DNA of 64,000 bases from Thalassotalea hakodatensis (GCF_030295995.1 NZ_AP027365.1:1674001-1738000); one strand, 5' to 3'; counted from the stretch's first letter, positions 9,201 through 18,280 are shown. Notes: generated from the sequence alone by a model not told the origin. Numbers and translations are program-made.

Positions 9201-9244
9201 CTATTTTTGTCCGTTTATATGGACGTCAGTCATCAGGAGAGTCA

Positions 9245-9649
9245 ATGAATTTGCGTAATGTTTTTATATCTTTTTCTATTTATTATATTTTAGCTTCAAT
9301 AATTATAGGTTCGGCCCTGGTTTATTTTAATATCGGAGGAGTTAAGGCATTAGATGTTTTAATTTTATATTTTGTTATACGTTACATAGGAGAATCTTTT
9401 GCTAAAAGTAATGGGCGTTGTTATACGAGCTCAGAACAAACCAAAGTTATCTTGGGCATTATTTTAATTATGACTATCATCCAAAGTCTTTTTGTTCTAA
9501 AAGCATTCACAGAACTTGAACAATCATTTAGTTTTGTTGTCTTTATTCCTACAGTAATGATTACCTCAACTATGTATGCAATAGCCATTTATTTATTTGT
9601 AATAATCACCAAGAAAAGCTTAATTAAACGTGGCTATGTTGCTGGCTAA
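9245..9649 (+). CDS. Cassette-encoded membrane protein, possibly ABZJ_00895 family
   Basis: This 134-residue protein has four hydrophobic segments (about 7-28, 34-46, 67-86 and 93-118). The pattern of two helices, YFVIRYIGESFAKSNGR, then two more helices resembles the ABZJ_00895 family, a small inner-membrane family often found in cassettes; this match is from memory and tentative. AGGAGA stands 6 nt before the start. The last codons (GTT GCT GGC TAA) run directly into the attC4 left box, the usual cassette economy. Confidence 0.65.
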   Translation: MNLRNVFISFSIYYILASIIIGSALVYFNIGGVKALDVLILYFVIRYIGESFAKSNGRCYTSSEQTKVILGIILIMTIIQSLFVLKAFTELEQSFSFVVFIPTVMITSTMYAIAIYLFVIITKKSLIKRGYVAG

Positions 9650-9745
9650 CAAATCACTTAAATAATCGGACACGTAACGCTTGCTCGGTTACACTTCGTT
9701 TCACATTTTAGTAAGCATTACTCAGTTGTTAATTGCGGCGTTAGC
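9645..9745 (+). repeat. attC site 4
   Basis: Best-formed site of the array, about 101 bp. The left box GCTAAC and the right box GTTAGC are perfect complements. Inner arms GTAACGCTTGCT and AGTAAGCATTAC pair at 10 of 12 positions, and the typical GCGGCGTTAGC end is present. Confidence 0.8.
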
Positions 9746-9781
9746 AGTACAGGAAAATTCTAATTTAGAACTGTGTCATTA

Positions 9782-9874
9782 ATGGGGAAGTGGACAGTAG
9801 TTTCTCGTAATGGCGTTGCGGTATTCGCTATTCATTTCTATGAGCAAAAAGGGCTTATACGAAGCTTTTATTAA
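9782..9874 (+). pseudogene. Remnant of a MerR/SoxR-type regulator N-terminus
   Basis: A 30-codon frame reads SRNGVAVFAIHFYEQKGLI near its end, close to the SoxR recognition helix region (RSGVAVSALHFYESKGLI in known SoxR proteins). The frame then stops, and nothing downstream continues the family. It is a fragment left at the right border of the cassette array, which suggests that the insertion or rearrangement of the array broke an older gene here. Confidence 0.6.
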
Positions 9875-9919
9875 AAGCCCCGTGAAAACAGAGCTTTTTC
9901 TTTTAAGTATTTGAAAAGA

Positions 9920-10888
9920 TCAGTCTATTAAACTCAGAAGTTCAAGTCTTTCTTTTGCTAGCAAATATCTCGCGCGAACATCATCTATTTGTTCTTGGGT
10001 TAATTTCTTGCCAAGGGTACGAAGCCCTCCGGTAGTATCATTATGGTGAATGCCGAATGCAAACTTTAGATATTCCATAAGTAATGGTTGAGCATCAAGA
10101 TATGAAATGGAATTCATCGCTTGAGAAATTTTGTTTGCCTCAGCCCATTCTCCATTATTAACATATTCTTGCATGGTGACACTCGCTTTTGGAAATATAC
10201 AACCTACACCGGTAATTCCACCACATGCGCCAGCAAGTCCGGCGTGTACTGTTACAGTGTCAACACCTGCCAGAATTTTTAAGTCTTTATTTTCTAACAT
10301 CAACGTTTCAATTATTGAAACATCTATCGTCGATATTTTTAGAGCAGTTACTTCAGGTAGGGCAGCAAGCTTTCTAAGAATATCTGTTGAAAGTGCATGA
10401 TATCCGGCGGCATCAGGGTTGTTATAAGGCATAATGGTTATGCCTGCCTCTTTTGCAGCTTTTGCAGAGAGCTCATAATAGGCAAACATTTCCTCATCAG
10501 AAGGTGTTTCCTGAGTTTTGGGTGGCATTACCATTACGGTATCCACGCCAACTGTTGCGAGTTCTTTAACAATGTTGGCAAGTTCTTCTTTCGTCTCTGC
10601 CGCAGCTCCGCTGATTAACGGCACATTGTATTCTTTAGCAACAACAGAAAGGGCTTTAAGTAATGAAAGGCGTTGCTCTGCGCTTAGGTAACTATTTTCA
10701 CCTAGCGTACCAGAACCGACTAACCCGCCCATTCTGCTACCGCCTTTTCCTTTGACTTTCAATATATCTGCAGCGTATTTTTGTGTTGCAGCAAAATCAA
10801 TTTCAAGGGCACCGGACTCTGACTCTTTTAGCCATGTAAACACGGCCGGCATAACCGTATATCGCCAATCTGTGCTATTTGTTTCCAT
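9920..10888 (-). CDS. DapA/NanA-family aldolase-lyase
   Basis: This is a 322-residue TIM-barrel protein of the dihydrodipicolinate synthase / N-acetylneuraminate lyase family. It has GSGTLGENSYLS near residue 60 (the pyruvate-binding GTTGE-like loop), the catalytic Tyr in MPYNNP near 154, and the Schiff-base Lys in VTALKIST near 184. The substrate cannot be told: the loop is altered from the strict DapA form, and no lysine-pathway gene is adjacent. It stands alone on the minus strand between the cassette array and decayed genes. A weak hairpin with AAAAGC/GCTTTT arms at about 9870-9899 may end its transcript. Confidence 0.8.
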   Translation of the reverse strand: METNSTDWRYTVMPAVFTWLKESESGALEIDFAATQKYAADILKVKGKGGSRMGGLVGSGTLGENSYLSAEQRLSLLKALSVVAKEYNVPLISGAAAETKEELANIVKELATVGVDTVMVMPPKTQETPSDEEMFAYYELSAKAAKEAGITIMPYNNPDAAGYHALSTDILRKLAALPEVTALKISTIDVSIIETLMLENKDLKILAGVDTVTVHAGLAGACGGITGVGCIFPKASVTMQEYVNNGEWAEANKISQAMNSISYLDAQPLLMEYLKFAFGIHHNDTTGGLRTLGKKLTQEQIDDVRARYLLAKERLELLSLID

Positions 10889-11036
10889 TATTTTACCTTT
10901 AGTTTAAAATCAAATTGTATAAAATATACTAAACAGGATTGTATCAGATAAATTTCTTTCGGCAAAGCAGGAAGTTTGTAGAATTATACCAGTAACGGAG
11001 TTAAGTTAACGGCTTAGGTGTATCACATGCCAAATT

Positions 11037-11420
11037 TCAGTTAATTCTTGAATTCAAAATTTTCACTTGATTTTGGCTGTATTCAATTACTATGTTTACA
11101 TCTAAGTCAATGGTTGAAACAAAACACCCTATAGCACAATAGTTCTTCCAATGAGTTAAGCTATTACCTACGAGGCTTGATTGTACTTTTCCATTTAATG
11201 TACCTGACCCTTGCCACTCTCTTGTCGTTTAATAGATATACATAGATAATTCAAGCACGTAGGTAGATTCTATTTTAAAAACAATGTAATTTAATGCACT
11301 GTCATTGAGCTTTTTTCCTTGTGGTTTTGTCGCCTTGCAGCTTAGTCTGTAGCTAAACCTTGGGTAGAAGCTTAAGTATATTAAATACACCCGTGCACTG
11401 CTGTTGCAAGTGCTATATAC
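11037..11420 (-). pseudogene. Possible decayed gene with one in-frame stop
   Basis: The minus strand from 11420 to the stop at 11037-11039 is open for about 126 codons except for one TAA at 11229-11231. The conceptual peptide looks coding-like (RLSCKATKPQGKKLND, then after the stop TREWQGSGTLNGKVQSS and a Cys/aromatic-rich stretch ending KILNSRIN). No start codon or family was recognised. Long open frames also occur by chance, so this is tentative. The rest of the 10889-11434 gap shows nothing. Confidence 0.35.
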
Positions 11421-11434
11421 CTAGGCTAGTTTTG

Positions 11435-12194
11435 ATGAATGCATCAACTTTCAATAGTATAACTCGTTTCTTTGGTATCATTTTTATTGGTTTTTTAGCT
11501 GCGTGTACTTCTAAATTACATGTGCGAGTGTTCGACGAACATTTGACAAAAAAAGATTTGGCTTTAATTGAAAAGTCATTTAAAACGTTCAAACGTACGG
11601 TATTCAATTAGTTCTGTTAGGGTACCTAAATCGCTTACAAGCAACTCAATTATTTATACCCCAGCAATCAATTCCAACCAGCGCGTTTACAAGATCATTG
11701 ATATTGTAGACTCTTCTGGATTTGATATTTCACAGACATCAATTTTGAGAATAGAAAATCATAGCTTTACAGCGAATAATATGGGCTTATATCTATTCTC
11801 TGATGGATACATACAAAAGAGTAACCAAACAGAGTTAGATCAAATAAATGAGTACGGGAGTGTAGAGTATGGCGGTTACCTAACCTTAAAGACAGACACT
11901 ACATTCAATGTTACTTTTGATATTTGGGATGAAAAGTTAGAAGATTATCGTGTAACAACCGTTTTAGGTACTTGGAAAGCCGAACATGAGGGTAACGTTA
12001 CCCTTATGGCTAGTAATTGGCAAACCGAGCTTATTTTTAAGAAAAGACAAAGAGTTGAATCTACCCCTGATGGTATTTTGCATACGGTAAGCTTAGAGCC
12101 TATGGCAAAAAATGCTGAAAGCGGTTTTTATTTAATAGAGCCCGCAAGCCAACCTGATGTTAATTGCTCATATAATACTTATGTATATCAATAA
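11435..12194 (+). pseudogene. Frameshifted lipoprotein gene
   Basis: The first frame starts at ATG 11435 with a lipoprotein signal (IIFIGFLAAC) and ends at 11611. A second frame, open from before 11568 to 12194, continues as a soluble domain (SISSVRVPKSLTSN onward) but has no good start of its own. Removing one A from the AAAA run at about 11581-11586 joins them as EKSFKRSNVRYSISSV, giving a lipoprotein of about 250 residues. The joined protein is not recognised. This is either a young frameshift, a sequencing error in a homopolymer, or less likely programmed slippage. Confidence 0.6.
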
Positions 12195-12319
12195 CTATTG
12201 ACTTATTTCTATCGAGTAAAGTTTGTATTAAACCTTGATAGATAAAAGTGCAGTATAATATTTTTAAAATAGTGGGGTGTTATAGGTAATAATCGTATTC
12301 AAACACCGAGGAGATAAAA

Positions 12320-12739
12320 ATGGTAGAAAGGATGATCCCAGCGCTTTATGTCGATGACATTGCTGTTTCAAAGACATTTTATTGTGACCTGTTAGGCTTG
12401 AAGCCCGTTTTTGAGTCTGATTGGATAGTGCAACTGTCAGATCCTGAGAATGAAGGAGTAGAACTGATGCTCCAACCTAGAAATCATAAGCTTATACCAG
12501 AAGCATTTAGAAAACGTCCTCAGGGAAGTAGCTTGGCTTTTGTGGTGTCAGACTGTGATGAATATTTTGAAAAGGCAAAATCGATGAACTTGAACATAGT
12601 GCAAAAACCACGAAATGAGGATTATGGTCAACGTAGATTTCTGACGGTTGACCCTGATGGTTTGTTAATCGATATAAGTGCTAATTGCGAGCCATCTGCG
12701 GAGTTTATAGCAAAATATTTTGGCTCAGAAAACGTATAA
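12320..12739 (+). CDS. VOC-family (glyoxalase/bleomycin-resistance-like) protein
   Basis: This 139-residue protein has the vicinal oxygen chelate fold: MIPALYVDDIAVSKTFYCDLLGL at the start (first beta-alpha-beta unit), SSLAFVVSD in the middle, and RRFLTVDPDGLLIDI at the end, where the second metal ligand is expected. It is the size of a single-unit VOC protein. Possible roles range from antibiotic binding to dioxygenase or isomerase activity, and nothing nearby decides. GAGGAG lies just before the start. Confidence 0.8.
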   Translation: MVERMIPALYVDDIAVSKTFYCDLLGLKPVFESDWIVQLSDPENEGVELMLQPRNHKLIPEAFRKRPQGSSLAFVVSDCDEYFEKAKSMNLNIVQKPRNEDYGQRRFLTVDPDGLLIDISANCEPSAEFIAKYFGSENV

Positions 12740-12830
12740 CAAACAAGTCACAATACTGCTGCCAAAATAACTTAACCACTTCATTTGTTGTTTGCTTATT
12801 TTATTGTTATGTAACGAAGGAGATATTGAC

Positions 12831-13280
12831 ATGGAATTGAAATTTATTTCAGCAAAAAAGATAAACGGGTTAACTATTCGCACTGATAATGCTACTGAGA
12901 TGGACCCTCATAACGGAAAAATAGGAAGGTTATGGCAAACCTTTGATGAAACTGTGCCAGTAGATTATAAAAAAGGTGAAAGAGTATACGGTGTGTATTC
13001 AGAATATGAATCAGATCACACAGGACAGTTTACCGTGCTTGCTGGCTTTGATGGTAGCGCTAATTCACTTGATTCAAGTCTTGAGTCAGTAACTATTCGT
13101 GAAGGTAATTATCTTGTATTTAAGCGTAAAGGGGGAATGCCACAAATAGCGATTGATGCGTGGGCAGAAGTGTGGAACTATTTTTTACAAGACAACAAGG
13201 AATATATCAGGCTTTATACCACTGACTTTGAGTATTATCCCAATGAAAGTGAAATAGAAGTGCATATAGCCGTAGAGTAA
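12831..13280 (+). CDS. GyrI-like / AraC effector-binding domain protein
   Basis: This 149-residue protein is a single GyrI-like small-molecule-binding domain. Typical pieces are the opening AKKINGLTIRTDN, IGRLWQTFDETVP near 35, YGVYSEYESD near 58, and EVWNYFLQDN followed by a YTTDFEYY segment at the end. The domain occurs as the ligand-binding part of AraC regulators or as a free protein that binds drugs or inhibitors. I chose ATG at 12831 because GAAGGAG precedes it; the frame opens 39 bp earlier without such a signal. Confidence 0.75.
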   Translation: MELKFISAKKINGLTIRTDNATEMDPHNGKIGRLWQTFDETVPVDYKKGERVYGVYSEYESDHTGQFTVLAGFDGSANSLDSSLESVTIREGNYLVFKRKGGMPQIAIDAWAEVWNYFLQDNKEYIRLYTTDFEYYPNESEIEVHIAVE

Positions 13281-13425
13281 TAATTATCACGCAAACAGAC
13301 AGACTAGCTGATTTTTTGCTGTTTATTCGTTTGTTTTCACGTTTTATGGTGTGATTAGTAATGAATAACATAAAGAAAATCAACTTGAACACCTTATCTA
13401 AACCGAGTCATTGAAAGGAAATTTT

Positions 13426-14007
13426 TTGGCTATTCATACAAGATTAAAACATAAAACACGTCAGTTGATTGATTCAAAAAATATGCTTAGTGGGGTTACG
13501 ATTGCCTCCTTTTTAGAGTCTACCATTGTGCCTATACCACTTGAAACTGTATTAGTGCCATTAATGCAGGCGCGTCGTGAAAAGCTATGGCTTATTGCTT
13601 TAATGGCGACCTTAGGTTGTATTATCGGTGCGTTTTTAGGTTACGCATTGGGGTATTACTTATTTGATGCCATTGGTGATTGGATAATAAGTACCTTTTT
13701 TAGTACAGAACAATTTGAAAACGTTAAACAACAAATGCAAAACCAGGGTTTTTGGTTTGTTATTACCTTAGGAATTGCGCCTATTCCGTTTCAAATTGCA
13801 ATGCTTGCTGCCGGTGCAACGAAATACTCGCTTTTATTATTTTTAACGGCCTCAGCTATTGCGCGATCTATTCGATATTTTGGACTGGCCATTGTCGTGT
13901 ATTACGCAGGTAATCAAGCGGAACGGATTGTAAATAAACATAAAACTAAAAGTATTATTGTGTTAACTCTTTTAGTGCTGACAGCATGGGGAATCAGCAC
14001 GATATAA
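13426..14007 (+). CDS. YqaA/DedA-like (VTT domain) membrane protein
   Basis: This is a membrane protein of about 193 residues with the DedA/VTT-type layout: SFLESTIVPIPLETVLVPLM, a re-entrant Pro/Glu segment near the start, then GCIIGAFLGYALGYYLF and, later, LGIAPIPFQIAMLAAG. It matches the YqaA subfamily in length. DedA-superfamily members are linked to lipid flipping and membrane homeostasis. I favour the TTG at 13426, which has AAAGGA 7 nt upstream, over the TTG at 13411. No operon partner is evident. Confidence 0.75.
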   Translation: MAIHTRLKHKTRQLIDSKNMLSGVTIASFLESTIVPIPLETVLVPLMQARREKLWLIALMATLGCIIGAFLGYALGYYLFDAIGDWIISTFFSTEQFENVKQQMQNQGFWFVITLGIAPIPFQIAMLAAGATKYSLLLFLTASAIARSIRYFGLAIVVYYAGNQAERIVNKHKTKSIIVLTLLVLTAWGISTI

Positions 14008-14299
14008 AAATCTCTCTTTTTAACTGTGAAGGGGAGCAGCTTTCCATTAGCTCTCATGTAAAAGTGAGAAATGTTTTGTCCTTTGAGCTAATTTCATTGG
14101 GTTATATTGTATTTTAATGTTAAGTAAGCACTCTGTTTAAGGAGAAACGGCAGTGTGATCAAACTAGGCTTTAGCGAAGTTTGAGCTGTTCTGAATAAAT
14201 GGGCTTAAATTTAAGGTGTTTAACGTTTATCTCAAATAAGTTGCGGTGATGGTTTCACTCTGTCATGTTGGATATATTCACAATAAGGATACTAATGCG

Positions 14300-15694
14300 A
14301 TGCCAATTCCACACGTAAAGTTAGTCAGTCAGTTGATAAAGTATGGTGCTTTAGCCTCTCTATATTCAATACCTTTAACTGGTATTGCTAAAGAGCCTTC
14401 ACAACAATCAAAGTTGCATCAAATCGCTCAACAAATATCAGCTCAACGTATTGAAGCTGATATTCAAACGCTGGTTAACTTCGGTACTCGTCATACTTTG
14501 TCAGAAACGCAATCTGATACTCGCGGAATTGGCGCAGCGAGACGCTGGATTAAACAAGAATTTGAAGCTATATCTGCTAAATGTGGAGGTTGCTTGGAAG
14601 TCATAGAAGTTAAAAAGACGATATCCGGTGAAAAACGTATACCTGATCCTGTTGAGGTGGTGAATATCGTAGCGATTCAACGAGGAATGTCTGATCCCGA
14701 TAGAATGGTGATTATGTCGGGAGATATAGACTCAAGAGTCAGTGATGTAATGGACTTTACCAGTGATTCGCCCGGCGCAAACGATAACGCCTCGGGTGTT
14801 GCTGGGGTGATTGAAGCGGCTCGGGTTTTATCTCAGTATACATTCAATGGCTCGGTTGTATACGCTGCATTATCTGGCGAAGAGCAAGGCTTGTTTGGTG
14901 GTAAAATATTAACCGCTCATGCGCAAAAATATAATTGGCAAGTTCAAGGCGTATTAAATAACGATATGATTGGTAATATTACGGGTATTAACGGTGTAAC
15001 TGATAATACTACCGCACGGATCTTTTCTGAAGGTACGCGCGTTGTTGAAACTAAAGCTCAAGCTCGTAAACGCCGCTTTACTGGCGGAGAGGTTGATTCA
15101 GCAAGTCGAAATTTAGCGCGTTACATAGATACTATTGCTGATCAATACATTGAAAACTTAGATACAATATTGGTGTACCGACTCGACCGTTTTGGTAGAG
15201 GAGGGCATCATCGCCCGTTTAATGATGCTGGTTTTGCTGCTGTGCGCATTATGGAAACTAATGAACACTACGATCGACAGCATCAAGATTTACGCACTGA
15301 AAATGGTATAGTTTATGGTGATACCATTGAAGGAGTTGATTTTGACTATGCCGCTAAACTTACCTCACTAAACGCAGTTAGTTTAGCTTCTATGGCGTGG
15401 GCACCTGCGCCACCTAAAGGGGTTGAAATTTCTGGTGCTGTACGTGCCAGCACGACATTATCGTGGCAGCCAGCAAAAGATGAAAATATTGCGGGTTACC
15501 GTATCTATTGGCGCTACACGAGAGAACCACAATGGCAATATAGTCGCTGGGTTGATAATGTAAATGAGTTTACTCTTGAAAATATTGTCATTGATAATTA
15601 TTACTTTGGAGTTGCTAGTGTCAATAAAAACGGTATTGAATCACCCGTTGTGTTCCCTGGTGATGTTGGCTCGTTTGATCATAATATTCAATAG
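14300..15694 (+). CDS. M28-family peptidase with C-terminal fibronectin-III-like domain
   Basis: This exported protein of 464 residues has a signal peptide (MPIPHVKLV to PLTGIAKE), an M28 aminopeptidase domain at about 45-360, and a C-terminal fibronectin-III-like domain (STTLSWQPAKDENIAGYRIYW). Zinc-site pieces are PGANDNASG (158-166), the catalytic and ligand Glu pair in SGEEQG (192-197), and NNDMIGN. Where the first His ligand usually stands (GHYDS), this protein has GDIDS at 141-145, so the metal site is altered. AAGGA precedes ATG 14300; the frame also opens at 14246. Role unknown, probably periplasmic peptide trimming. Confidence 0.85.
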   Translation: MPIPHVKLVSQLIKYGALASLYSIPLTGIAKEPSQQSKLHQIAQQISAQRIEADIQTLVNFGTRHTLSETQSDTRGIGAARRWIKQEFEAISAKCGGCLEVIEVKKTISGEKRIPDPVEVVNIVAIQRGMSDPDRMVIMSGDIDSRVSDVMDFTSDSPGANDNASGVAGVIEAARVLSQYTFNGSVVYAALSGEEQGLFGGKILTAHAQKYNWQVQGVLNNDMIGNITGINGVTDNTTARIFSEGTRVVETKAQARKRRFTGGEVDSASRNLARYIDTIADQYIENLDTILVYRLDRFGRGGHHRPFNDAGFAAVRIMETNEHYDRQHQDLRTENGIVYGDTIEGVDFDYAAKLTSLNAVSLASMAWAPAPPKGVEISGAVRASTTLSWQPAKDENIAGYRIYWRYTREPQWQYSRWVDNVNEFTLENIVIDNYYFGVASVNKNGIESPVVFPGDVGSFDHNIQ

Positions 15695-15860
15695 CGATAT
15701 TACCGAAAAGTATTGTTCAGTCATTGATAAGGTTTATATAAATTGAAATTCGGTTAATTCTTTTACCATGTCGTGTGTATCTCTTTTGCAATATGGCATA
15801 TCATGGCAAGACAGCAGGGAAAGCCCCATTGATTTGCAAGGCAATACATAAGGTATCAGT

Positions 15861-17132
15861 ATGAATTCTATCGTTTCGTTAGACCGTCTTCGATTTCTGT
15901 TACATCGATTGGGTGAAAAGCTTTGGGTACGCCCTTTAGTGGTATGTTTGCTTTCTATTGCATTAGTATTTGCTGCCAAAATTATTGATGGCTATCCTAT
16001 TGAAGTTTCCATTCCTGATGTCACAAAAGATTCGGTAGAAACTTTACTTTCACTATTGTCTGCAAGTATGTTAGTTATCGCTACATTTTCGGTTTCGTCT
16101 ATGGTATCAGCATATTTTGCGGCGAGTAATTCAGCTACACCTCGTTCTTTCAAACTTGTGCTTGCTGATGATGTTTCTCAAAATGCGCTTTCAACATTTG
16201 TTGGCGCCTTTATTTTTAGTGTAGTGGCACTTACTGCGGTAAAAAACGCCTTTTATGATAAAGCAGGTCTTTTCGTTATTTTTGTTTTGACGATGATTGT
16301 ATTTGCGATGGTTGTTGTCACTTTTGTCCGTTGGGTTGACAGTATTGCACGATTAGGTCTTGTTGGCTCAACCATTGATAAGGTTGAACAGGCGACTAAA
16401 GCAGCGTTAATACGACGAAGAGATAAACCTACCCTTGGCGGCTTACCAATTTCCAACAGTACAAGCAAAGGGGAGGCTGTTTTTACGGAGGAAATAGGCT
16501 ATGTTCAACTTATTGATATGGCGAAAATTCAATGTTGGGCTGAAAAGGTTAAAGCGCACGTTGAAATTGCTGTACTGCCAGGGGCATTTACATCTGCAGA
16601 ACAGCCGCTAGCCTACGTTGATTTTACTTCAACGGAACTAGCTGAAGTAGATTACTCTGACTTCTTTAAGTCATTTAGTATAGGCAATGATCGTACTTTT
16701 GAGGATGATCCTCGATTTGGTGTGATTGCATTATCAGAGATTGCTGCCCGTGCTTTATCGCCTGCCGTTAACGACCCAGGTACTGCCATCAAAGTCACTG
16801 GTACTTTGGTGCGCTTGATTTCTTTAATCAATGAACCATCAACAGAAAATAGTAATCTAGTTTTTGATCGTGTTTTTGTGCCTGAAATTAAGATGTCTGA
16901 TTTATTCAATGATGCTTTTACGGCCATAGCGCGTGACGGCGCAAGCTCTGTTGAAGTCTGTGTTTGTTTACAAAAAGGCTTATCTTCGCTTGAATCGCTT
17001 AGTAATGAAAGTATCCGTGAACAAGCTAGATACCATAAAAAACTTGCGTTAAAAAGAGCATATAATGCGCTTGATATTGAAGAAGATATAGCAGCAGTTA
17101 ACGATGCTGCTAATGAAAATAACGTTGAGTAA
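15861..17132 (+). CDS. DUF2254 membrane protein
   Basis: This 423-residue protein has four membrane helices in its first 160 residues (about 22-42, 64-86, 112-130 and 136-156), then a soluble C-terminal half. The layout and the MLVIATFSVSSMVSAYFAASNSATPR signature segment are those of DUF2254, a widespread predicted membrane family without a settled function. The conserved AARALSPAVNDPGTA segment near 295 is also typical. The following EEP-domain gene starts 33 bp downstream on the same strand, so they may be co-transcribed. Confidence 0.8.
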   Translation: MNSIVSLDRLRFLLHRLGEKLWVRPLVVCLLSIALVFAAKIIDGYPIEVSIPDVTKDSVETLLSLLSASMLVIATFSVSSMVSAYFAASNSATPRSFKLVLADDVSQNALSTFVGAFIFSVVALTAVKNAFYDKAGLFVIFVLTMIVFAMVVVTFVRWVDSIARLGLVGSTIDKVEQATKAALIRRRDKPTLGGLPISNSTSKGEAVFTEEIGYVQLIDMAKIQCWAEKVKAHVEIAVLPGAFTSAEQPLAYVDFTSTELAEVDYSDFFKSFSIGNDRTFEDDPRFGVIALSEIAARALSPAVNDPGTAIKVTGTLVRLISLINEPSTENSNLVFDRVFVPEIKMSDLFNDAFTAIARDGASSVEVCVCLQKGLSSLESLSNESIREQARYHKKLALKRAYNALDIEEDIAAVNDAANENNVE

Positions 17133-17165
17133 AACAAAATTATTAACATTATATAGGTTTAAGTT

Positions 17166-18245
17166 GTGTCTTTACTATTAGCTATTTGTACCGTATTAGT
17201 CGTTCTGTTAACTTTGCTCCCGCTTTCGCGTCATCCGCATTGGATCATTCGAGGGTTAGACTTTCCGAGGTTACAACTAGGTATCTTAATTGCTGTTTTG
17301 TTAATTGCCGATTATCTATTTCTTGATAAACAATCATTGCAAACATGGCTTTTACTTTCAATCTCAACTTTTTGTTTAATTTGGCAGCTTTGGTGGATTA
17401 TCCCTTACACAAGTCTGTGGTCTAAAGAAGTCAAACAAGCCAAAAAGGGCAATGCTGATAATCAAATTATTATCATGACTGCCAATGTGCTTACTTCTAA
17501 TCGAAATGCTGACTCATTGATTCAAATGGTGGAAAAACATTGTCCTGATGTCTTAGTTACATTGGAATCAGACCAATGGTGGGAAGATAAACTCAATGCG
17601 GTTGAAGGTGATATGTCATATGCGGTTAAATGCCCATTGGATAACCTATATGGTATGCACGTTTATTCAAGGTTACCTATATTAGAGCACGAAATAGCTT
17701 ATTTAGTGGAAGATGACGTACCTTCGATTTATGCAAAAATAAAGTTACGTTCAGGCGAGTTGGTACGCATGCATTTTATTCATCCTGCGCCACCAAGCCC
17801 GACGGAAAATCCTGAATCAGCCGAGCGCGATGCTGAATTAGTGGTTGTGGCTCGAAGTGTTATTGAAAGAGATTTGCCTGTTATTGTAACCGGTGATTTA
17901 AACGATGTTGCTTGGTCTTCTACCACACGCTTGTTCCGTAAAATTAGTGGCTTGTTAGATCCACGAATAGGGCGTGGTATGTTTAATACTTTTCATGCAA
18001 ATTATTTTTTTATGCGCTGGCCATTAGATCACTTATTTCATAGCGAACATTTTACGTTAAACTTTATTAAACGCTTACCTGCTTTTGGCTCTGATCATTT
18101 TCCTTTGTTAACAAAACTAACATATATGCCTAAACGTGCAGTAGAGCAGAGCGGTATTGATCCAGATGTTGATGATCTAAATAGATCAAAAGAAATTGTT
18201 AATGAGGAAAGTGTAAGTAAAGAAAATGTACCTAAACCAAGTTGA
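17166..18245 (+). CDS. Membrane-anchored endonuclease/exonuclease/phosphatase-family protein
   Basis: This 359-residue protein has two or three hydrophobic segments in its first 80 residues followed by an EEP (DNase I-like) hydrolase domain. Catalytic signatures visible are IMTANVLTSNRN near 105 (metal-binding Asn), LVTLESDQWW near 133 (metal Glu), VTGDLNDVAWS near 240 (Asp/Asn pair) and FGSDHFPL near 315 (final Asp-His). The family cleaves phosphoester or phosphodiester bonds in nucleic acids, lipids or inositides. The GTG start follows the DUF2254 stop by 33 bp. Confidence 0.8.
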   Translation: MSLLLAICTVLVVLLTLLPLSRHPHWIIRGLDFPRLQLGILIAVLLIADYLFLDKQSLQTWLLLSISTFCLIWQLWWIIPYTSLWSKEVKQAKKGNADNQIIIMTANVLTSNRNADSLIQMVEKHCPDVLVTLESDQWWEDKLNAVEGDMSYAVKCPLDNLYGMHVYSRLPILEHEIAYLVEDDVPSIYAKIKLRSGELVRMHFIHPAPPSPTENPESAERDAELVVVARSVIERDLPVIVTGDLNDVAWSSTTRLFRKISGLLDPRIGRGMFNTFHANYFFMRWPLDHLFHSEHFTLNFIKRLPAFGSDHFPLLTKLTYMPKRAVEQSGIDPDVDDLNRSKEIVNEESVSKENVPKPS

Positions 18246-18280
18246 ATAATTGTATGGAACAACGTGTGTTTTATGCTCTT

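Larger units (their letters stand above)
7587..9745 (+). mobile_element. Integron gene-cassette array without integrase (CALIN-like)
   Basis: Four attC-like sites separate short plus-strand genes in the order attC1, membrane-protein pair, attC2, membrane protein, attC3 (3' part missing), membrane protein, attC4. Sites 2, 3 and 4 share the core ACGTAA-GCTTGCTCG and TTCACAT, and sites 1, 2 and 4 end in CGTTA-type R' boxes. The last gene stops inside the attC, as is common in cassettes. No tyrosine recombinase intI is encoded nearby. Clusters of attC sites lacking an integrase are known from many genomes; calling this one such a cluster is inference from the repeats. Confidence 0.75.

Noticed and set aside
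15734..15979. 81-codon minus-strand frame before and into the DUF2254 gene
   Set aside because: It overlaps the start of a well-supported gene and has a non-protein-like composition.
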